Of a stretch of DNA of 62,665 nucleotides, positions 8,427 to 17,432 are shown piece by piece. This stretch comes from an uncultured Alphaproteobacteria bacterium (GTDB lineage: Bacteria; Pseudomonadota; Alphaproteobacteria; Caulobacterales; Caulobacteraceae), in contig CALETE010000007.1 of the NCBI GenBank assembly GCA_937920085.1, positions 1-62,665 of the forward strand. The letters are read 5' to 3'. Under the pieces are notes generated by a model, which was not told where the DNA came from, made no database searches, and worked only from the letters and a program-made list of their open reading frames with translations. Positions within the stretch are counted from its first letter, which is position 1, and every line of letters begins with the position of its first letter. Position numbers and translations under genes: made by a program.

Positions 8427-9044
8427 ATGCCTCAAGTCGCCTATCTCCCCCTTGGCAAGCGCGAGCAAACCAAGGTGCAGAATCGCATCGCCATTCTCAA
8501 CGCTGCCCGGGAGGTGTTTGGCGAATTGGGTTATGACAATGTCACGGTCCGCGACATTGTCCGGCGCACTGGATTGGCGGCGGGCACCTTCTACAACTAC
8601 TACAATTCCAAAGAAGAAGTGGCCGCAGCCCTATCGGCCGAAGGTGCTCGGCGGTTTGCGCCGATCCTGAAGGCGCAGAGGGCTCTGGCCACGGACTGGG
8701 AAAGCTTTGTTCGCGCCGCCATAGCCGCCTACTTCGACTTCTTGGCCGATGAGCGTCAGTCCTGGCTGGCCAGACGCCCCCCTGAAGAACCGCATTTGCA
8801 TGTCAAAGGCGAAACCCCCGAAATGCAGGCCGTCTTCGCAGAAGTGCGCGATTGTATTGTCGATGAAATCGCCAGGGGCGGTGCCAAGGGTGTGGATCCG
8901 GACTTCCTCACAGCCGCCTGTATCGGCGTGGCGCGAGAGGTTGGCGATCGCATGCTGATGCGCCGTCCGTTCGATACCAAATCGGCTACAGACTTCGCCG
9001 TGACGATGATTCTCAGTGGCGTGAACGGACTTCAGGACAAATAA
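8427..9044 (+). CDS. TetR/AcrR family transcriptional regulator
   Basis: A 205-residue regulator. The N-terminal TetR helix-turn-helix is clear: 'RIAILNAAREVFGELGYDNVTVRDI' followed by 'RTGLAAGTFYNYYNSKEEV', where the GTFYNYY recognition helix is typical. The C-terminal ligand domain is less conserved and carries 'RRPPEEPHLH'. It is followed 44 bp later on the same strand by a quinone oxidoreductase gene, the most likely target besides itself. Ligand unknown. Confidence 0.9.
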   Translation: MPQVAYLPLGKREQTKVQNRIAILNAAREVFGELGYDNVTVRDIVRRTGLAAGTFYNYYNSKEEVAAALSAEGARRFAPILKAQRALATDWESFVRAAIAAYFDFLADERQSWLARRPPEEPHLHVKGETPEMQAVFAEVRDCIVDEIARGGAKGVDPDFLTAACIGVAREVGDRMLMRRPFDTKSATDFAVTMILSGVNGLQDK

Positions 9045-9088
9045 TCTCGGCGGTCCCGTAACGGGCCGCTTCTAGGGAGACGATCTAA

Positions 9089-10072
9089 ATGCGCGCCCTC
9101 GTGGTTGAAGAATTGGCCGCCGAATATGCCGGGTGCGTGGTCAAAGACATCCCGACCCCTGACCCGCGCCCCGGCGAGGTCCTGATCCAGGTCAAGGCCT
9201 CTGCGGTCAATTTCCCAGACCTGATGCAAACCCGGGGCGAGCATCAGCACAAGCCGCAGGTGCCCTTCACGCCTGGCATGGAGTTGGCGGGGGAGGTGGT
9301 GGCCCTAGGGGAGGGCGTCACCCAGTGGCGGGTTGGCGATCATGTAGCTGGTGGCTCACGAACCGGCGGCTTTGCTGAGTTCGCCTGCAGCCCGGCTACA
9401 GCCCTGCACCGCAAGCCAGAGACCTTAAGTTTCGGCCAGGCTGCGGGCTATCAGGTGGCTTATCTCACGGCATGGGTCGCCCTAGTCTGCCGGGCCAAGG
9501 TTGAACCCGGCGCTTGGGTTCTGGTGCATGGGGCCGCAGGCGGCGTGGGTCTGGCCTGTGTTGACCTGGCCAGGGTCCTTGGGTGCAAGGTGATCGCTGC
9601 CTCGGCCTCAGACGAAAAACTGGCCATCATTGAAAAAGAATATCAGCCCGATGCCATCGTAAATGTCACGGGCGGCTTCAAGGACAAGGTGAAAGAGATC
9701 ACAGGCGGCCGCGGCGCAGATGTCATCTATGACCCGGTGGGTGGTGATATTTTCGACGAGAGCGTCCGTTGCATCGCCTTTGACGGCACCATCCTCTCCA
9801 TCGGCTTCACCTCGGGGCGCCTGCCAGTGTTGCCGGTCAACTACGCCCTGATTAAGGGCTTCTCAGTCATGGGGGTGCGGGCGGGGGAATATGGCCGCCA
9901 GTTCCCGGAAAAGGGCCGGGCCAATAACAAGGCCATCTGGGACCTCGCAGCTGAGGGCAAGGTCAACCCGCGGGTCCACGAAACCTTCGGCCTCGACGGC
10001 TGGCGCGCGGCCTTTGACACCCTGGCCGACCGTAAGGTGGTGGGGAAGACCGTCGTCCGGCCGGATGTCTGA
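9089..10072 (+). CDS. Zinc-independent NADPH:quinone oxidoreductase (MDR family)
   Basis: A 327-residue medium-chain dehydrogenase/reductase of the quinone oxidoreductase (QorA/zeta-crystallin) type. Visible: GroES-like domain with 'VNFPDLMQTRGEHQHKP' and 'PFTPGMELAGEVVALGEGV', then the NADPH Rossmann motif 'VLVHGAAGGVGLACVDLARV', and 'GADVIYDPVGGDIFDES'. No structural-zinc cysteine cluster and no catalytic zinc ligands are seen, as expected. GGGAG upstream supports the ATG. It probably reduces quinones or enones with NADPH; the preceding TetR gene may control it. Confidence 0.9.
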   Translation: MRALVVEELAAEYAGCVVKDIPTPDPRPGEVLIQVKASAVNFPDLMQTRGEHQHKPQVPFTPGMELAGEVVALGEGVTQWRVGDHVAGGSRTGGFAEFACSPATALHRKPETLSFGQAAGYQVAYLTAWVALVCRAKVEPGAWVLVHGAAGGVGLACVDLARVLGCKVIAASASDEKLAIIEKEYQPDAIVNVTGGFKDKVKEITGGRGADVIYDPVGGDIFDESVRCIAFDGTILSIGFTSGRLPVLPVNYALIKGFSVMGVRAGEYGRQFPEKGRANNKAIWDLAAEGKVNPRVHETFGLDGWRAAFDTLADRKVVGKTVVRPDV

Positions 10073-10127
10073 TCTGTAGGGGATCTGATATTTTCGAGAC
10101 CGGAAATTGTTCAATCGTCAGAGTCGG

Positions 10128-10156
10128 TTGACATACCCCCGCCCATCCCCTATTCC
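10128..10156 (+). promoter_or_regulatory. Promoter of rpmH
   Basis: TTGACA (10128-10133), 17-nt spacer, TATTCC (10151-10156), 33 bp ahead of the rpmH GTG. A perfect -35 with ideal spacing fits a strongly expressed ribosomal protein operon. Confidence 0.75.
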
Positions 10157-10188
10157 CCGCCGCTCGATTTCGACCCGGAGCCATTCTC

Positions 10189-10323
10189 GTGAAGCGCACA
10201 TTTCAACCCTCCCGTCTCGTGCGTGCGCGCCGTCACGGCTGGCGCGCGCGTATGGCCACCAAGAATGGCCAGAAGGTGATCGCTCGTCGGCGCGCCAAGG
10301 GCCGTAAGCGGCTTTCCGCTTAA
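10189..10323 (+). CDS. rpmH: 50S ribosomal protein L34
   Basis: A 44-residue, very basic protein: (M)KRTFQPSRLVRARRHGWRA at the N-terminus, ending GRKRLSA, the standard L34 pattern and length. Translation starts at GTG 10189 with GGAG about 9 nt before. It is a component of the large ribosomal subunit and is followed 24 bp later by rnpA, the almost universal bacterial neighbour. Confidence 0.97.
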   Translation: MKRTFQPSRLVRARRHGWRARMATKNGQKVIARRRAKGRKRLSA

Positions 10324-10347
10324 TCTTCGGAATCCTGGGGCGTCCGG

Positions 10348-10746
10348 ATGTCGGAGCCCAATTTTCCCATTATCCGGCTTAAGGTCCGGCCAGACTTCCT
10401 CGCTGCGGCGAAGGGTAAGTCTTGCGCTAAGGGTGCCGTCGTTATGCAGGCTCGCGCCAGACAGGACGATGAGCCGACCGTGCGAGTTGGATTTACCGCC
10501 ACAAAGAAAATCGGGGGCTCTGTCGTCCGCAACCGCGCCAAGCGGCGCATGCGGGCCGCGGCTCAGCAACTCGTCCCCCTTTTCGGCCGCCCCGGTCAGG
10601 ACTATGTATTGATCGCACGCAATGGCGCGCCAACCCGACCTTGGGGACGGTTGCTTGACGATGTGAAAAGCGCGCTGTTAAGCCTGCGCGCCGAAAGCCA
10701 AAGCCCCGTAAGCGCGAAACACCGCGCACCCCCTCCTTCGATTTGA
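10348..10746 (+). CDS. rnpA: Ribonuclease P protein component
   Basis: A 132-residue basic protein that helps the RNase P RNA bind and cleave pre-tRNA 5' leaders. The family signature is visible: 'FTATKKIGGSVVRNRAKRR' (the RNR motif) near residues 49-67, an N-terminal 'IIRLKVRPDFL' strand and 'DYVLIARNGAP'. The C-terminus is an extended Ser/Pro/Arg-rich tail. The end lies next to the yidC start; yidD, often between rnpA and yidC, is not present here. Confidence 0.95.
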   Translation: MSEPNFPIIRLKVRPDFLAAAKGKSCAKGAVVMQARARQDDEPTVRVGFTATKKIGGSVVRNRAKRRMRAAAQQLVPLFGRPGQDYVLIARNGAPTRPWGRLLDDVKSALLSLRAESQSPVSAKHRAPPPSI

Positions 10747-10757
10747 GTGCGCGCCGC

Positions 10758-12554
10758 ATGCCCGACGACAATTCCAATCGCAATACTTTCATCTTCGCCA
10801 TCTGCGCGATTGCCCTGCTCTTCGCCTATCAGGTGTTGGTCATGGGGCCGCAGACCAAGCGGATGCAGGCCGAACTGAAGGCTCGGGAAACCGCGGCCTC
10901 GACCCAGGCGGGAGGCAAGGGCGTCGGTGTTCCTGGCGTCGCCGCAAAGCCGACCTATGCACCTCGGGCCGTCGCCCTGTCCGCCAGCCCCCGCGCAAAG
11001 ATTGATACGGCGTCACTCTATGGGTCCGTTGCCCTGAAGGGTGCCCGGATCGATGACCTCTTCCTAAAGGCCTACCGGGCAACCGTTGACCCCAAGTCGG
11101 CGGCCGTCGAACTTCTTCGGCCAGAAGGTGCTGAGCATGCCTGGTTCGCCGAATTCGGCTGGGCCGGTGCAAACCTGCCGGGTCTACCAACCAGCACAAG
11201 TCTTTGGACCCTGACGCAGGGCGATAAGCTCGCCCCAGGGCACCCCCTGATCCTGGCCTATAATAATGGCCAGGGACTGAACTTTGTCCGCAAGATTGAG
11301 CTGGACGACAAGTTCATGTTCACGGTCAGCGACACCCTGACCAATGCCACCCCAGCCTCCATCACCGTAGCCCCCTACGCCTCGATCCAAAGGCAGGGCG
11401 CACCGGCGCTGGACACATCCAACGCCCACCAGGGCGCTGTGGGCGTGATGGATAAGGTCCTACAAATGGTGAAGTATAAGGACCTCAAGAAGAATGGCGA
11501 AAAGGACTTCAGTGCCAAGGGCGGGTGGCTAGGCATTACCGATAAGTATTGGCTGGCAGCCCTGATTCCCGACCAGCAGGAGCAGGTTCACGCTGCCTTC
11601 CGGGTTACGCCAACCGCCTCAGTGGATGTCTATGAAACCAATTTCCTCGGCCAACCCCGTGCGGTGGCCGCTGGAAGCCAGATCACCCACGTCAGCCACT
11701 TCTTTGCTGGGGCGAAGACCGTTCCCGTCTTGAAGGGCTATGAAGCCTCCCTGGGTATTCCGCGCTTCGTGGATGCCGTCGACTGGGGCAAGCTCTACTT
11801 CATCACGAAACCGATCTTCTGGATCCTGGAGCAGTTCTATCAGCTGGTCGGCAATTTTGGCCTCGCCATCCTTGCCCTCACCGTCTTGGTTCGTTTGGCC
11901 TTCTTCTATCCGGCCAATCTTAGCTACGAATCCATGACCAAGATGAAGAAGATCCAGCCAGAGGTCGAAGCCCTTCGCGGGAAGTTCAAGGACGATCCTG
12001 CCAAGCAGCAGCAGGAGCTGATGCTTCTCTATCAGAAAGAGAAGATCAATCCGCTGATGGGCTGCCTGCCCATGCTGGCGACCATTCCAGTCTTCCTGGC
12101 CCTGTTCAAGGTGCTGTCCGTCTCCATAGAAATGCGTCATGCACCCTTCTATGGCTGGGTTCAGGATCTCTCGGCCCGCGACCCCTCTACGATCTTTAAC
12201 CTGTTCGGCGTCATTCCCTGGGACCCGTCGACTGCGCCCTTGATCGGAACCCTGCTGGCCGGCAGCCTGCATGTGGGGGTCTGGCCGCTGATGTATGGCT
12301 TTACCCAGTGGCTCTCCATGCAGATGAGCCCCCCAGCCCCAGATCCAGTCCAGCAGCGCATGATGCAATTCATGCCGGTGATTTTTACCTTCGTGCTTAG
12401 CCAATTGGCCGTCGGCCTGTTGATCTATTACACATGGTCAAACGTGCTCACCATTCTGCAGCAGTATGTGATCATGCGGCGCTTCAAGGTGGATAACCCC
12501 GTAGACGACATACTCGGTCGCCTGACCGGGAAGTCTCCCGGCGCAAGGGCGTGA
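10758..12554 (+). CDS. yidC: Membrane protein insertase YidC
   Basis: A 598-residue inner-membrane insertase (Oxa1 family) of the long Gram-negative type. An N-terminal helix 'FIFAICAIALLFAYQVLVM' anchors a large periplasmic beta domain (about residues 60-350), then the conserved core 'GNFGLAILALTVLVRLAFF', 'QQELMLLYQKEKINPLMGCLP', 'PVFLALFKVL', and two final helices with 'QQRMMQFMPVIFTFVLSQLAVGLL' split across the last hairpin. Start: ATG 10758 gives a normal N-terminus (MPDDNSNRN); a TTG at 10743 overlapping rnpA would add five residues and cannot be excluded. Next gene engB overlaps by 4 bp. Confidence 0.95.
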   Translation: MPDDNSNRNTFIFAICAIALLFAYQVLVMGPQTKRMQAELKARETAASTQAGGKGVGVPGVAAKPTYAPRAVALSASPRAKIDTASLYGSVALKGARIDDLFLKAYRATVDPKSAAVELLRPEGAEHAWFAEFGWAGANLPGLPTSTSLWTLTQGDKLAPGHPLILAYNNGQGLNFVRKIELDDKFMFTVSDTLTNATPASITVAPYASIQRQGAPALDTSNAHQGAVGVMDKVLQMVKYKDLKKNGEKDFSAKGGWLGITDKYWLAALIPDQQEQVHAAFRVTPTASVDVYETNFLGQPRAVAAGSQITHVSHFFAGAKTVPVLKGYEASLGIPRFVDAVDWGKLYFITKPIFWILEQFYQLVGNFGLAILALTVLVRLAFFYPANLSYESMTKMKKIQPEVEALRGKFKDDPAKQQQELMLLYQKEKINPLMGCLPMLATIPVFLALFKVLSVSIEMRHAPFYGWVQDLSARDPSTIFNLFGVIPWDPSTAPLIGTLLAGSLHVGVWPLMYGFTQWLSMQMSPPAPDPVQQRMMQFMPVIFTFVLSQLAVGLLIYYTWSNVLTILQQYVIMRRFKVDNPVDDILGRLTGKSPGARA

Positions 12555-13195
12555 CGTCCGACTACACAGAGGACCAGCTGGAAGACGCGCGTATCCTGTT
12601 TGCGCGCCAAGCCGCCTTCATGATGGGCGCTGTGGCCATGGATGGCCTGCCGCCGGCAGACCTGCCAGAAGTGGCCTTTGCCGGGCGCTCAAATGTCGGC
12701 AAGTCCTCGCTGATCAATGGCCTAGTGGGCATGAAGCATCTGGCCCGCGCCTCCAACGAGCCTGGCCGGACCCGGGAAGTGAACTTCTTCGTCCTCGACG
12801 AGAAACTGCGCCTCGTCGACCTGCCGGGCTATGGCTGGGCTAAGGCCTCCAAGGGCACGGTCAAGCAGTTCCAGAATCTTGGCCGCGACTATCTGAGGGG
12901 ACGGCCGAACCTGAAACGGGCCTATCTGCTGATCGACGCCCGGCATGGCCTCAAGGAGGTTGACCTGGAACCCATGGACGCCTTCGACCGGGCCGCTGTG
13001 TCCTACCAGATCGTCCTGACCAAGTCTGACAAGATCAAGCCTTCAGAGGTCGATGCCGTGGTCGCCAGAACCCAGGCCGCCATTGCCAAGCGCCCCGCCG
13101 CCTATCCAAAAGTGCTGGCGACATCCTCTGAAAAAGGAACGGGCTTGCCCGAGCTCCGCGCCGAGATTGCTGCGGCCTGCGCGGTCATCGCCTAG
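12551..13195 (+). CDS. engB: Ribosome biogenesis GTP-binding protein EngB/YsxC
   Basis: A 214-residue small GTPase required for 50S subunit assembly. G1 'GRSNVGKSSL', G2 region 'PGRTREVNFF', G3 'DLPGYGWA', G4 'TKSD' and G5 'SSEKG' are all present in normal order. Starts at GTG 12551, whose GTGA overlaps the yidC stop, so it is translationally coupled and belongs to the rpmH-rnpA-yidC-engB operon. Confidence 0.95.
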   Translation: MTSDYTEDQLEDARILFARQAAFMMGAVAMDGLPPADLPEVAFAGRSNVGKSSLINGLVGMKHLARASNEPGRTREVNFFVLDEKLRLVDLPGYGWAKASKGTVKQFQNLGRDYLRGRPNLKRAYLLIDARHGLKEVDLEPMDAFDRAAVSYQIVLTKSDKIKPSEVDAVVARTQAAIAKRPAAYPKVLATSSEKGTGLPELRAEIAAACAVIA

Positions 13196-13271
13196 GTCGA
13201 TTTCAGCCACTGGCGTGACCTTGGGTGAAGGGGTTTAATTGGGGTCGACATCCTGACTCGGAGATCCCGCC

Positions 13272-14414
13272 ATGCTCGATTCCGCACAACGCGCCTGTTA
13301 CGACGCCGACCTGGACCTGTTCCGCGATCAGGTCCGAAAGTTCTATGCCCAGCACCTGATCCCGAACCTCGACAAATGGGAGGAACAGGGTGTCGTTGAC
13401 CGGTCCTTCTGGCTGGCCTGTGGCGAGGCAGGCATACTCTGCCCACAGGTTCCGACCGAGTATGGCGGCCTGGCCTTGGACTACCGCTACAATGCGGTCA
13501 TCGGCGAGGAACTGTCCTATGCCGGGTCCACCGCTGGCATCACCCTGCAGTCCGACATCGTCGTCGACTACATCATCAATTATGGCTCTGAAGAGCAGAA
13601 GCAGCGCTGGCTGCCGGGCATGGTGTCGGGCGAGGTGGTGATCGCCATCGCCATGACCGAACCCGGCGCTGGCTCTGACCTCCAGGGGGTTCGGACCAGC
13701 GCCGTCAAGGACGGCAATCACTATGTGATCAATGGGTCTAAGACCTACATCACCAATGGCCAGAGCGCAGACCTGATCGTCGTGGTGGCCAAGACCGATC
13801 CGGACAAGGGATCCAAGGGCACCTCCCTGATCCTGGTGGAGGCCGACCGCAGCGGCTTTAAGCGCGGCCGCAACCTCGACAAGATCGGCCAGAACTCCGC
13901 CGACACCTCCGAGCTGTTCTTCGAGGATGTCCGGGTGCCCATCACCAACTGTCTTGGCGAAGAGAACAAGGGTTTCATCTATCTGATGACCCAGTTGCCC
14001 CAAGAGCGCCTGCAGATCGCCATTGCAGGCCAGGCAGGTGCCCAGCGGGCTTTCGACGAGGCCGTCAAGTTCACCAAGGAGCGGAAGGCCTTCCGCCAGA
14101 CTGTATTCGATTTCCAGAACACCAGGTTCACCCTCGCGGGTCTCAAGGCCAAACTTCAGGCCGGGTGGGCGCATCTGGACTGGTGCATGGCCAAGCACCT
14201 CAAGGGAGAGCTGACAGCCGCCGAGGCGTCAGCCGCCAAGCTCTTCCACACTGAACTCCAGTGGGAGGTCTGCGACGCTGCCCTGCAACTGCATGGGGGC
14301 GCAGGCTATATGAATGAATACCCCATTGCCCGCCTCTGGCGCGATGCCCGGGTCCAGAGGATCTATGGCGGCACGTCCGAGATCATGAAGGAAGTGGTGG
14401 CCCGGAGCCTTTGA
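13272..14414 (+). CDS. Acyl-CoA dehydrogenase (homotetramer type)
   Basis: A 380-residue flavoenzyme that introduces an alpha-beta double bond into acyl-CoA and passes electrons to ETF. Visible: 'AMTEPGAGSDLQGVRT' FAD-binding loop, 'YVINGSKTYITNG', 'FQNTRF', 'QLHGGAGYMNEYPIARLWRDARVQRIYGGTSEIMKEVVARSL' in segments at the C-terminus. The position used by MCAD-type catalytic Glu is Gly (IYGGTSE), while Glu at about residue 245 (LPQERLQ) matches the isovaleryl-CoA-type catalytic base. It is not part of the five-gene array at 35-42 kb and is more like the long-chain or isovaleryl group. Substrate length not readable. Confidence 0.9.
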   Translation: MLDSAQRACYDADLDLFRDQVRKFYAQHLIPNLDKWEEQGVVDRSFWLACGEAGILCPQVPTEYGGLALDYRYNAVIGEELSYAGSTAGITLQSDIVVDYIINYGSEEQKQRWLPGMVSGEVVIAIAMTEPGAGSDLQGVRTSAVKDGNHYVINGSKTYITNGQSADLIVVVAKTDPDKGSKGTSLILVEADRSGFKRGRNLDKIGQNSADTSELFFEDVRVPITNCLGEENKGFIYLMTQLPQERLQIAIAGQAGAQRAFDEAVKFTKERKAFRQTVFDFQNTRFTLAGLKAKLQAGWAHLDWCMAKHLKGELTAAEASAAKLFHTELQWEVCDAALQLHGGAGYMNEYPIARLWRDARVQRIYGGTSEIMKEVVARSL

Positions 14415-14427
14415 TCGAGGACCAAGA

Positions 14428-15702
14428 TCAGGGGCGGCGGACCGTGTCGCCGCCCTTCATCACGAAGACAGGATGCTGAAGCAGGGTGACGTCCTTCAAG
14501 GGGTCACCGGCAACACCCACCAGATCGCCATAGGCACCAACCTTGATCTGGCCCACATCCTTGGCCTGACCCAGTGCCTCCGCGGCCGTCAGGGTCGCCG
14601 ACTGGATCGCCTGAAGCGGGGTCGCACCCCACTGGACCATGGTGGCAAACTGCTTTGCATTATCGCCGTGCGGATAGACGCCAGCGTCGGATGAGAAGAT
14701 CATTTTCACCCCAGCCTTCAGCGCCTTTTGATAGTTCTGACGCTGGATCAGGCCGATATCCCGGTCCTTCTGCAGGTTCTCTTCCAGGACGCCGTTCTTC
14801 TTGCCCTCGGCCTGGGTGTAGTCGGTATTGTAAATATCCATGCCGAAATAGGTGCCCTTCTGGAGCGCCAGCTTGATGCCCTCGTCGTCCACCAGACTGA
14901 CATGTTCGATGGTGTCGACCCCAGCCAGGATGGAGGCCTTGATCCCGGAGGCCCCGTGGGCATGGGCGGCAACCTTCATATCGGTGGCGTGGGCTTCGTC
15001 GACAATGGCCTTGATTTCTTCAAAGGTCATTTGTTGGGCCCCCGGGGTATCGCCGTGGGAGAAGACCCCGCCCGTCGCACAGATCTTGATGGCCTGAGCC
15101 CCGTATTTGTGCAGCTGCCGCACCATCTGGCGGCCCTGATCGGGGCTATCGATCACCGCATAACCCTTCTGGTTCATGGACGGCGGGAAGAAGGTGGAAT
15201 CGCAATGGCCGCCCGTGGCGCCAATGGCGTGGGTCGCCGTCACGATCCGCGGCCCTATGACAAACCCGGCATCGATCGCCTGTCGCAGACCAACATCATC
15301 GAAATTGTCGGCCCCCACATTTCGGATAGTCGTGAAACCAGCGTTGAGCGTGGTTTTGGCGTGGGCTGTGGAAATCACCGGCCAGAAGCTATCGGTGAAC
15401 AGAAGCGAATTGAAACCGCTGTAAAGTGGCGATGAGGTGATGTGGGTATGCATGTCGATCAGGCCCGGCAGCAGGGTGACGCCAGGCAGATCAACGCGCT
15501 CAGCACCAGCTGGCACCGCATCACCCTGACGGCCGACCGCGGTGATGCGGCCATCGACGATGATCACCTGGGGCTTATCAGCTTCCTTGCCAGTGGCGAC
15601 ATCGAGGAGCTTGTCCGCCGTCAAGGCAACGGTCTTGGCTTGCGCTCCACCCGCGCAGAAAGCGAGCACGGCGGCGGTGGCGAAGAGGGCGGTGAAGCGC
15701 AT
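14428..15702 (-). CDS. Secreted metal-dependent amidohydrolase (Xaa-Pro dipeptidase-like)
   Basis: A 424-residue protein with a signal peptide (MRFTALFATAAVLAFCAGGAQA). The TIM-barrel amidohydrolase motifs are present: 'LIDMHTHI' metal ligands near residue 85, 'KICATGG' (Lys usually carbamylated), 'VAAHAHGASGIK', 'TIEHVSLVDDEG' and the final Asp in 'FSSDAGVYPHGDN'. This set matches the secreted imidazolonepropionase-like/prolidase group of Caulobacter, some of which hydrolyse Xaa-Pro or Xaa-Arg/Lys dipeptides. ATG 15702 is preferred; a TTG at 15714 would add four residues. Likely periplasmic, transcribed divergently from argB. Confidence 0.85.
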   Translation of the reverse strand: MRFTALFATAAVLAFCAGGAQAKTVALTADKLLDVATGKEADKPQVIIVDGRITAVGRQGDAVPAGAERVDLPGVTLLPGLIDMHTHITSSPLYSGFNSLLFTDSFWPVISTAHAKTTLNAGFTTIRNVGADNFDDVGLRQAIDAGFVIGPRIVTATHAIGATGGHCDSTFFPPSMNQKGYAVIDSPDQGRQMVRQLHKYGAQAIKICATGGVFSHGDTPGAQQMTFEEIKAIVDEAHATDMKVAAHAHGASGIKASILAGVDTIEHVSLVDDEGIKLALQKGTYFGMDIYNTDYTQAEGKKNGVLEENLQKDRDIGLIQRQNYQKALKAGVKMIFSSDAGVYPHGDNAKQFATMVQWGATPLQAIQSATLTAAEALGQAKDVGQIKVGAYGDLVGVAGDPLKDVTLLQHPVFVMKGGDTVRRP

Positions 15703-15841
15703 GGGACGTCTCAATCAATTGAAATTTTCATCTTGCTAGCACGATCCCCCGCCGCGTCGACAGGACATTGACAAGGGTGCGGCGTGACAGACCGGCCAGG
15801 GTCCGCTATCGGAGCGCTCCAATTGGTGGGAGGCGTGAGAA

Positions 15842-16774
15842 TTGAGCCAGACGTCAGACCGGGAGTCCCGCTCCGAAGAACAAGGCTGGGCCACCGCAAA
15901 AACCCTGGCTGAGGCCCTGCCCTTCATCCAGCAGTATGATCGCGAAACCGTGGTCATCAAATATGGCGGTCATGCCATGGGCCAGGAGGAGACCGCCAAG
16001 CTCTTCGCCGCCGACGCCGTTCTTTTGAAACTCCTGGGTCTTCACCCCGTGGTCGTCCATGGCGGCGGCCCTCAGATTTCCCGCATGCTGGACAAGGCGG
16101 GGGTTAAGTCGACCTTTGTTGATGGACTGCGCGTCACCGATGAAGCCACCATGGAAGTGGCCGAAATGGTCCTGTCAGGGGCCATCAATAAGGAAATTGC
16201 TAACTGGATCACCCTGGCCGGCGCCGAAGCTGATGTCCGCGGCGTGGGCCTATCGGGAAAAGACGCCCGGCTGATCACGGTTGAAAAGGTCACCCGTACA
16301 AAAAAAGATCCCGACAGCCTGATCGAGCAGGTGGTGGATTTGGGCTTTGTGGGCGAACCCACCCGGATTGATCCGCAGCTGATCCAGGGCCTGATCTCCG
16401 CCGAACATGACTATATCCCGGTCATTGCACCGATCGGCGTCTCTAAGACCGGCGAGACCTACAATATCAATGCCGACACTGTCGCAGGTGCCCTGGCGGG
16501 TGCCTTGAATGCCAAGCGCATGCTCCTGCTGACCGATGTGGCCGGCGTCCTGGGTGCTGATGGTGAACTGATCCGTCAACTCACCGTCGCCGAAGCCCGA
16601 GAAGCCATCTCGTCTGGGGTGGCGTCAGGGGGCATGATCCCAAAGCTGGAAACCGCCATTGCCGCAGTCGAGGCCGGGGTTGAAGCGGTGGTCATCCTGG
16701 ACGGTCGCCGGGCGCACGCCATGCTGGTAGAGTTATTTACCGAGCACGGGTCGGGCACGCTCATCACAGCATGA
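15842..16774 (+). CDS. argB: Acetylglutamate kinase
   Basis: A 310-residue amino-acid kinase catalysing ATP-dependent phosphorylation of N-acetylglutamate, second step of arginine synthesis. 'VVIKYGGHAM' and 'PVVVHGGGPQI' bind ATP and substrate; 'TDVAGVLG' and 'SGGMIPKL' complete the family pattern. The N-terminal helix before the core ('AKTLAEALPFIQQYD') is characteristic of arginine-inhibited hexameric enzymes, so feedback control is likely. Start is TTG 15842 with a strong GGGAGG 8 nt upstream; no in-frame ATG gives a complete N-terminus. It overlaps the next gene by 4 bp. Confidence 0.95.
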   Translation: MSQTSDRESRSEEQGWATAKTLAEALPFIQQYDRETVVIKYGGHAMGQEETAKLFAADAVLLKLLGLHPVVVHGGGPQISRMLDKAGVKSTFVDGLRVTDEATMEVAEMVLSGAINKEIANWITLAGAEADVRGVGLSGKDARLITVEKVTRTKKDPDSLIEQVVDLGFVGEPTRIDPQLIQGLISAEHDYIPVIAPIGVSKTGETYNINADTVAGALAGALNAKRMLLLTDVAGVLGADGELIRQLTVAEAREAISSGVASGGMIPKLETAIAAVEAGVEAVVILDGRRAHAMLVELFTEHGSGTLITA

Positions 16775-17430
16775 GCCCAGACCTCGCTCACATAGACACC
16801 TGGCTCTTCGACCTGGACAATACCCTCTACCCTGAGGATTCTGGGTTCATGAAGCAGGTGGAAGGCCGGATGACAGACTTCGTCGCCCAGGCCGTGGGCC
16901 TGCCCCATGACCAGGCTTTTGTGCTTCAAAAAAAGTATTTCGCAGAGCACGGTCTGACGCTGAAGGGGCTGATGCTCAATCATGGGACCGACCCGGCCGA
17001 CTTCCATGCCCTGTTCCACGACCTGTCCTTGGATGTATTGGCCCAGGATCACGACCTGCTCGAGGCCTTGACGGCCCTGCCGGGAAGACGGTTTATCTTC
17101 ACCAATGCAGACGACCGGCACGCCGAACGGGTTCTGGAGCATCTGGGTCTGACCGACCTGTTTGAAGAGGTCTTCCACATCCATTCCTTCGGCTTTGCAC
17201 CTAAGCCGGACCCCGTGGGGTTTGAACGCATGATCGCCGCCCACGGACTTGATCCTGCGGCCACCGCCTTCTTTGAAGACAGTGAGCGCAATCTGAAGCC
17301 CGCCAAGGATTTGGGCATGACCACCGTCATGGTTGGGCCACGGGCTGCAGAAACCACCGCCCCCTTTATCGACCACAAGACCGCTAAGCTCGCGCCCTTT
17401 CTTAAAAGCGCCCGTCTGAGAGAAGCCTGA
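16771..17430 (+). CDS. HAD-family pyrimidine 5'-nucleotidase-like phosphatase
   Basis: A 219-residue haloacid dehalogenase-type phosphatase. Motif I 'WLFDLDNTLYPEDSG' with nucleophile Asp, motif II 'IFTNADDRHAERVLEHLGL', motif III Lys in 'FAPKPDPVGFERM' and motif IV 'ATAFFEDSERNL'. The 'DLDNTLY' form and length match the SDT1/Pyr-5-nucleotidase group (TIGR01993). ATGA overlap with argB shows co-translation. The neighbours suggest a role near arginine/lysine biosynthesis, but the natural substrate may be a nucleotide or a metabolite-repair target. Confidence 0.88.
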   Translation: MSPDLAHIDTWLFDLDNTLYPEDSGFMKQVEGRMTDFVAQAVGLPHDQAFVLQKKYFAEHGLTLKGLMLNHGTDPADFHALFHDLSLDVLAQDHDLLEALTALPGRRFIFTNADDRHAERVLEHLGLTDLFEEVFHIHSFGFAPKPDPVGFERMIAAHGLDPAATAFFEDSERNLKPAKDLGMTTVMVGPRAAETTAPFIDHKTAKLAPFLKSARLREA

Positions 17431-17432
17431 CT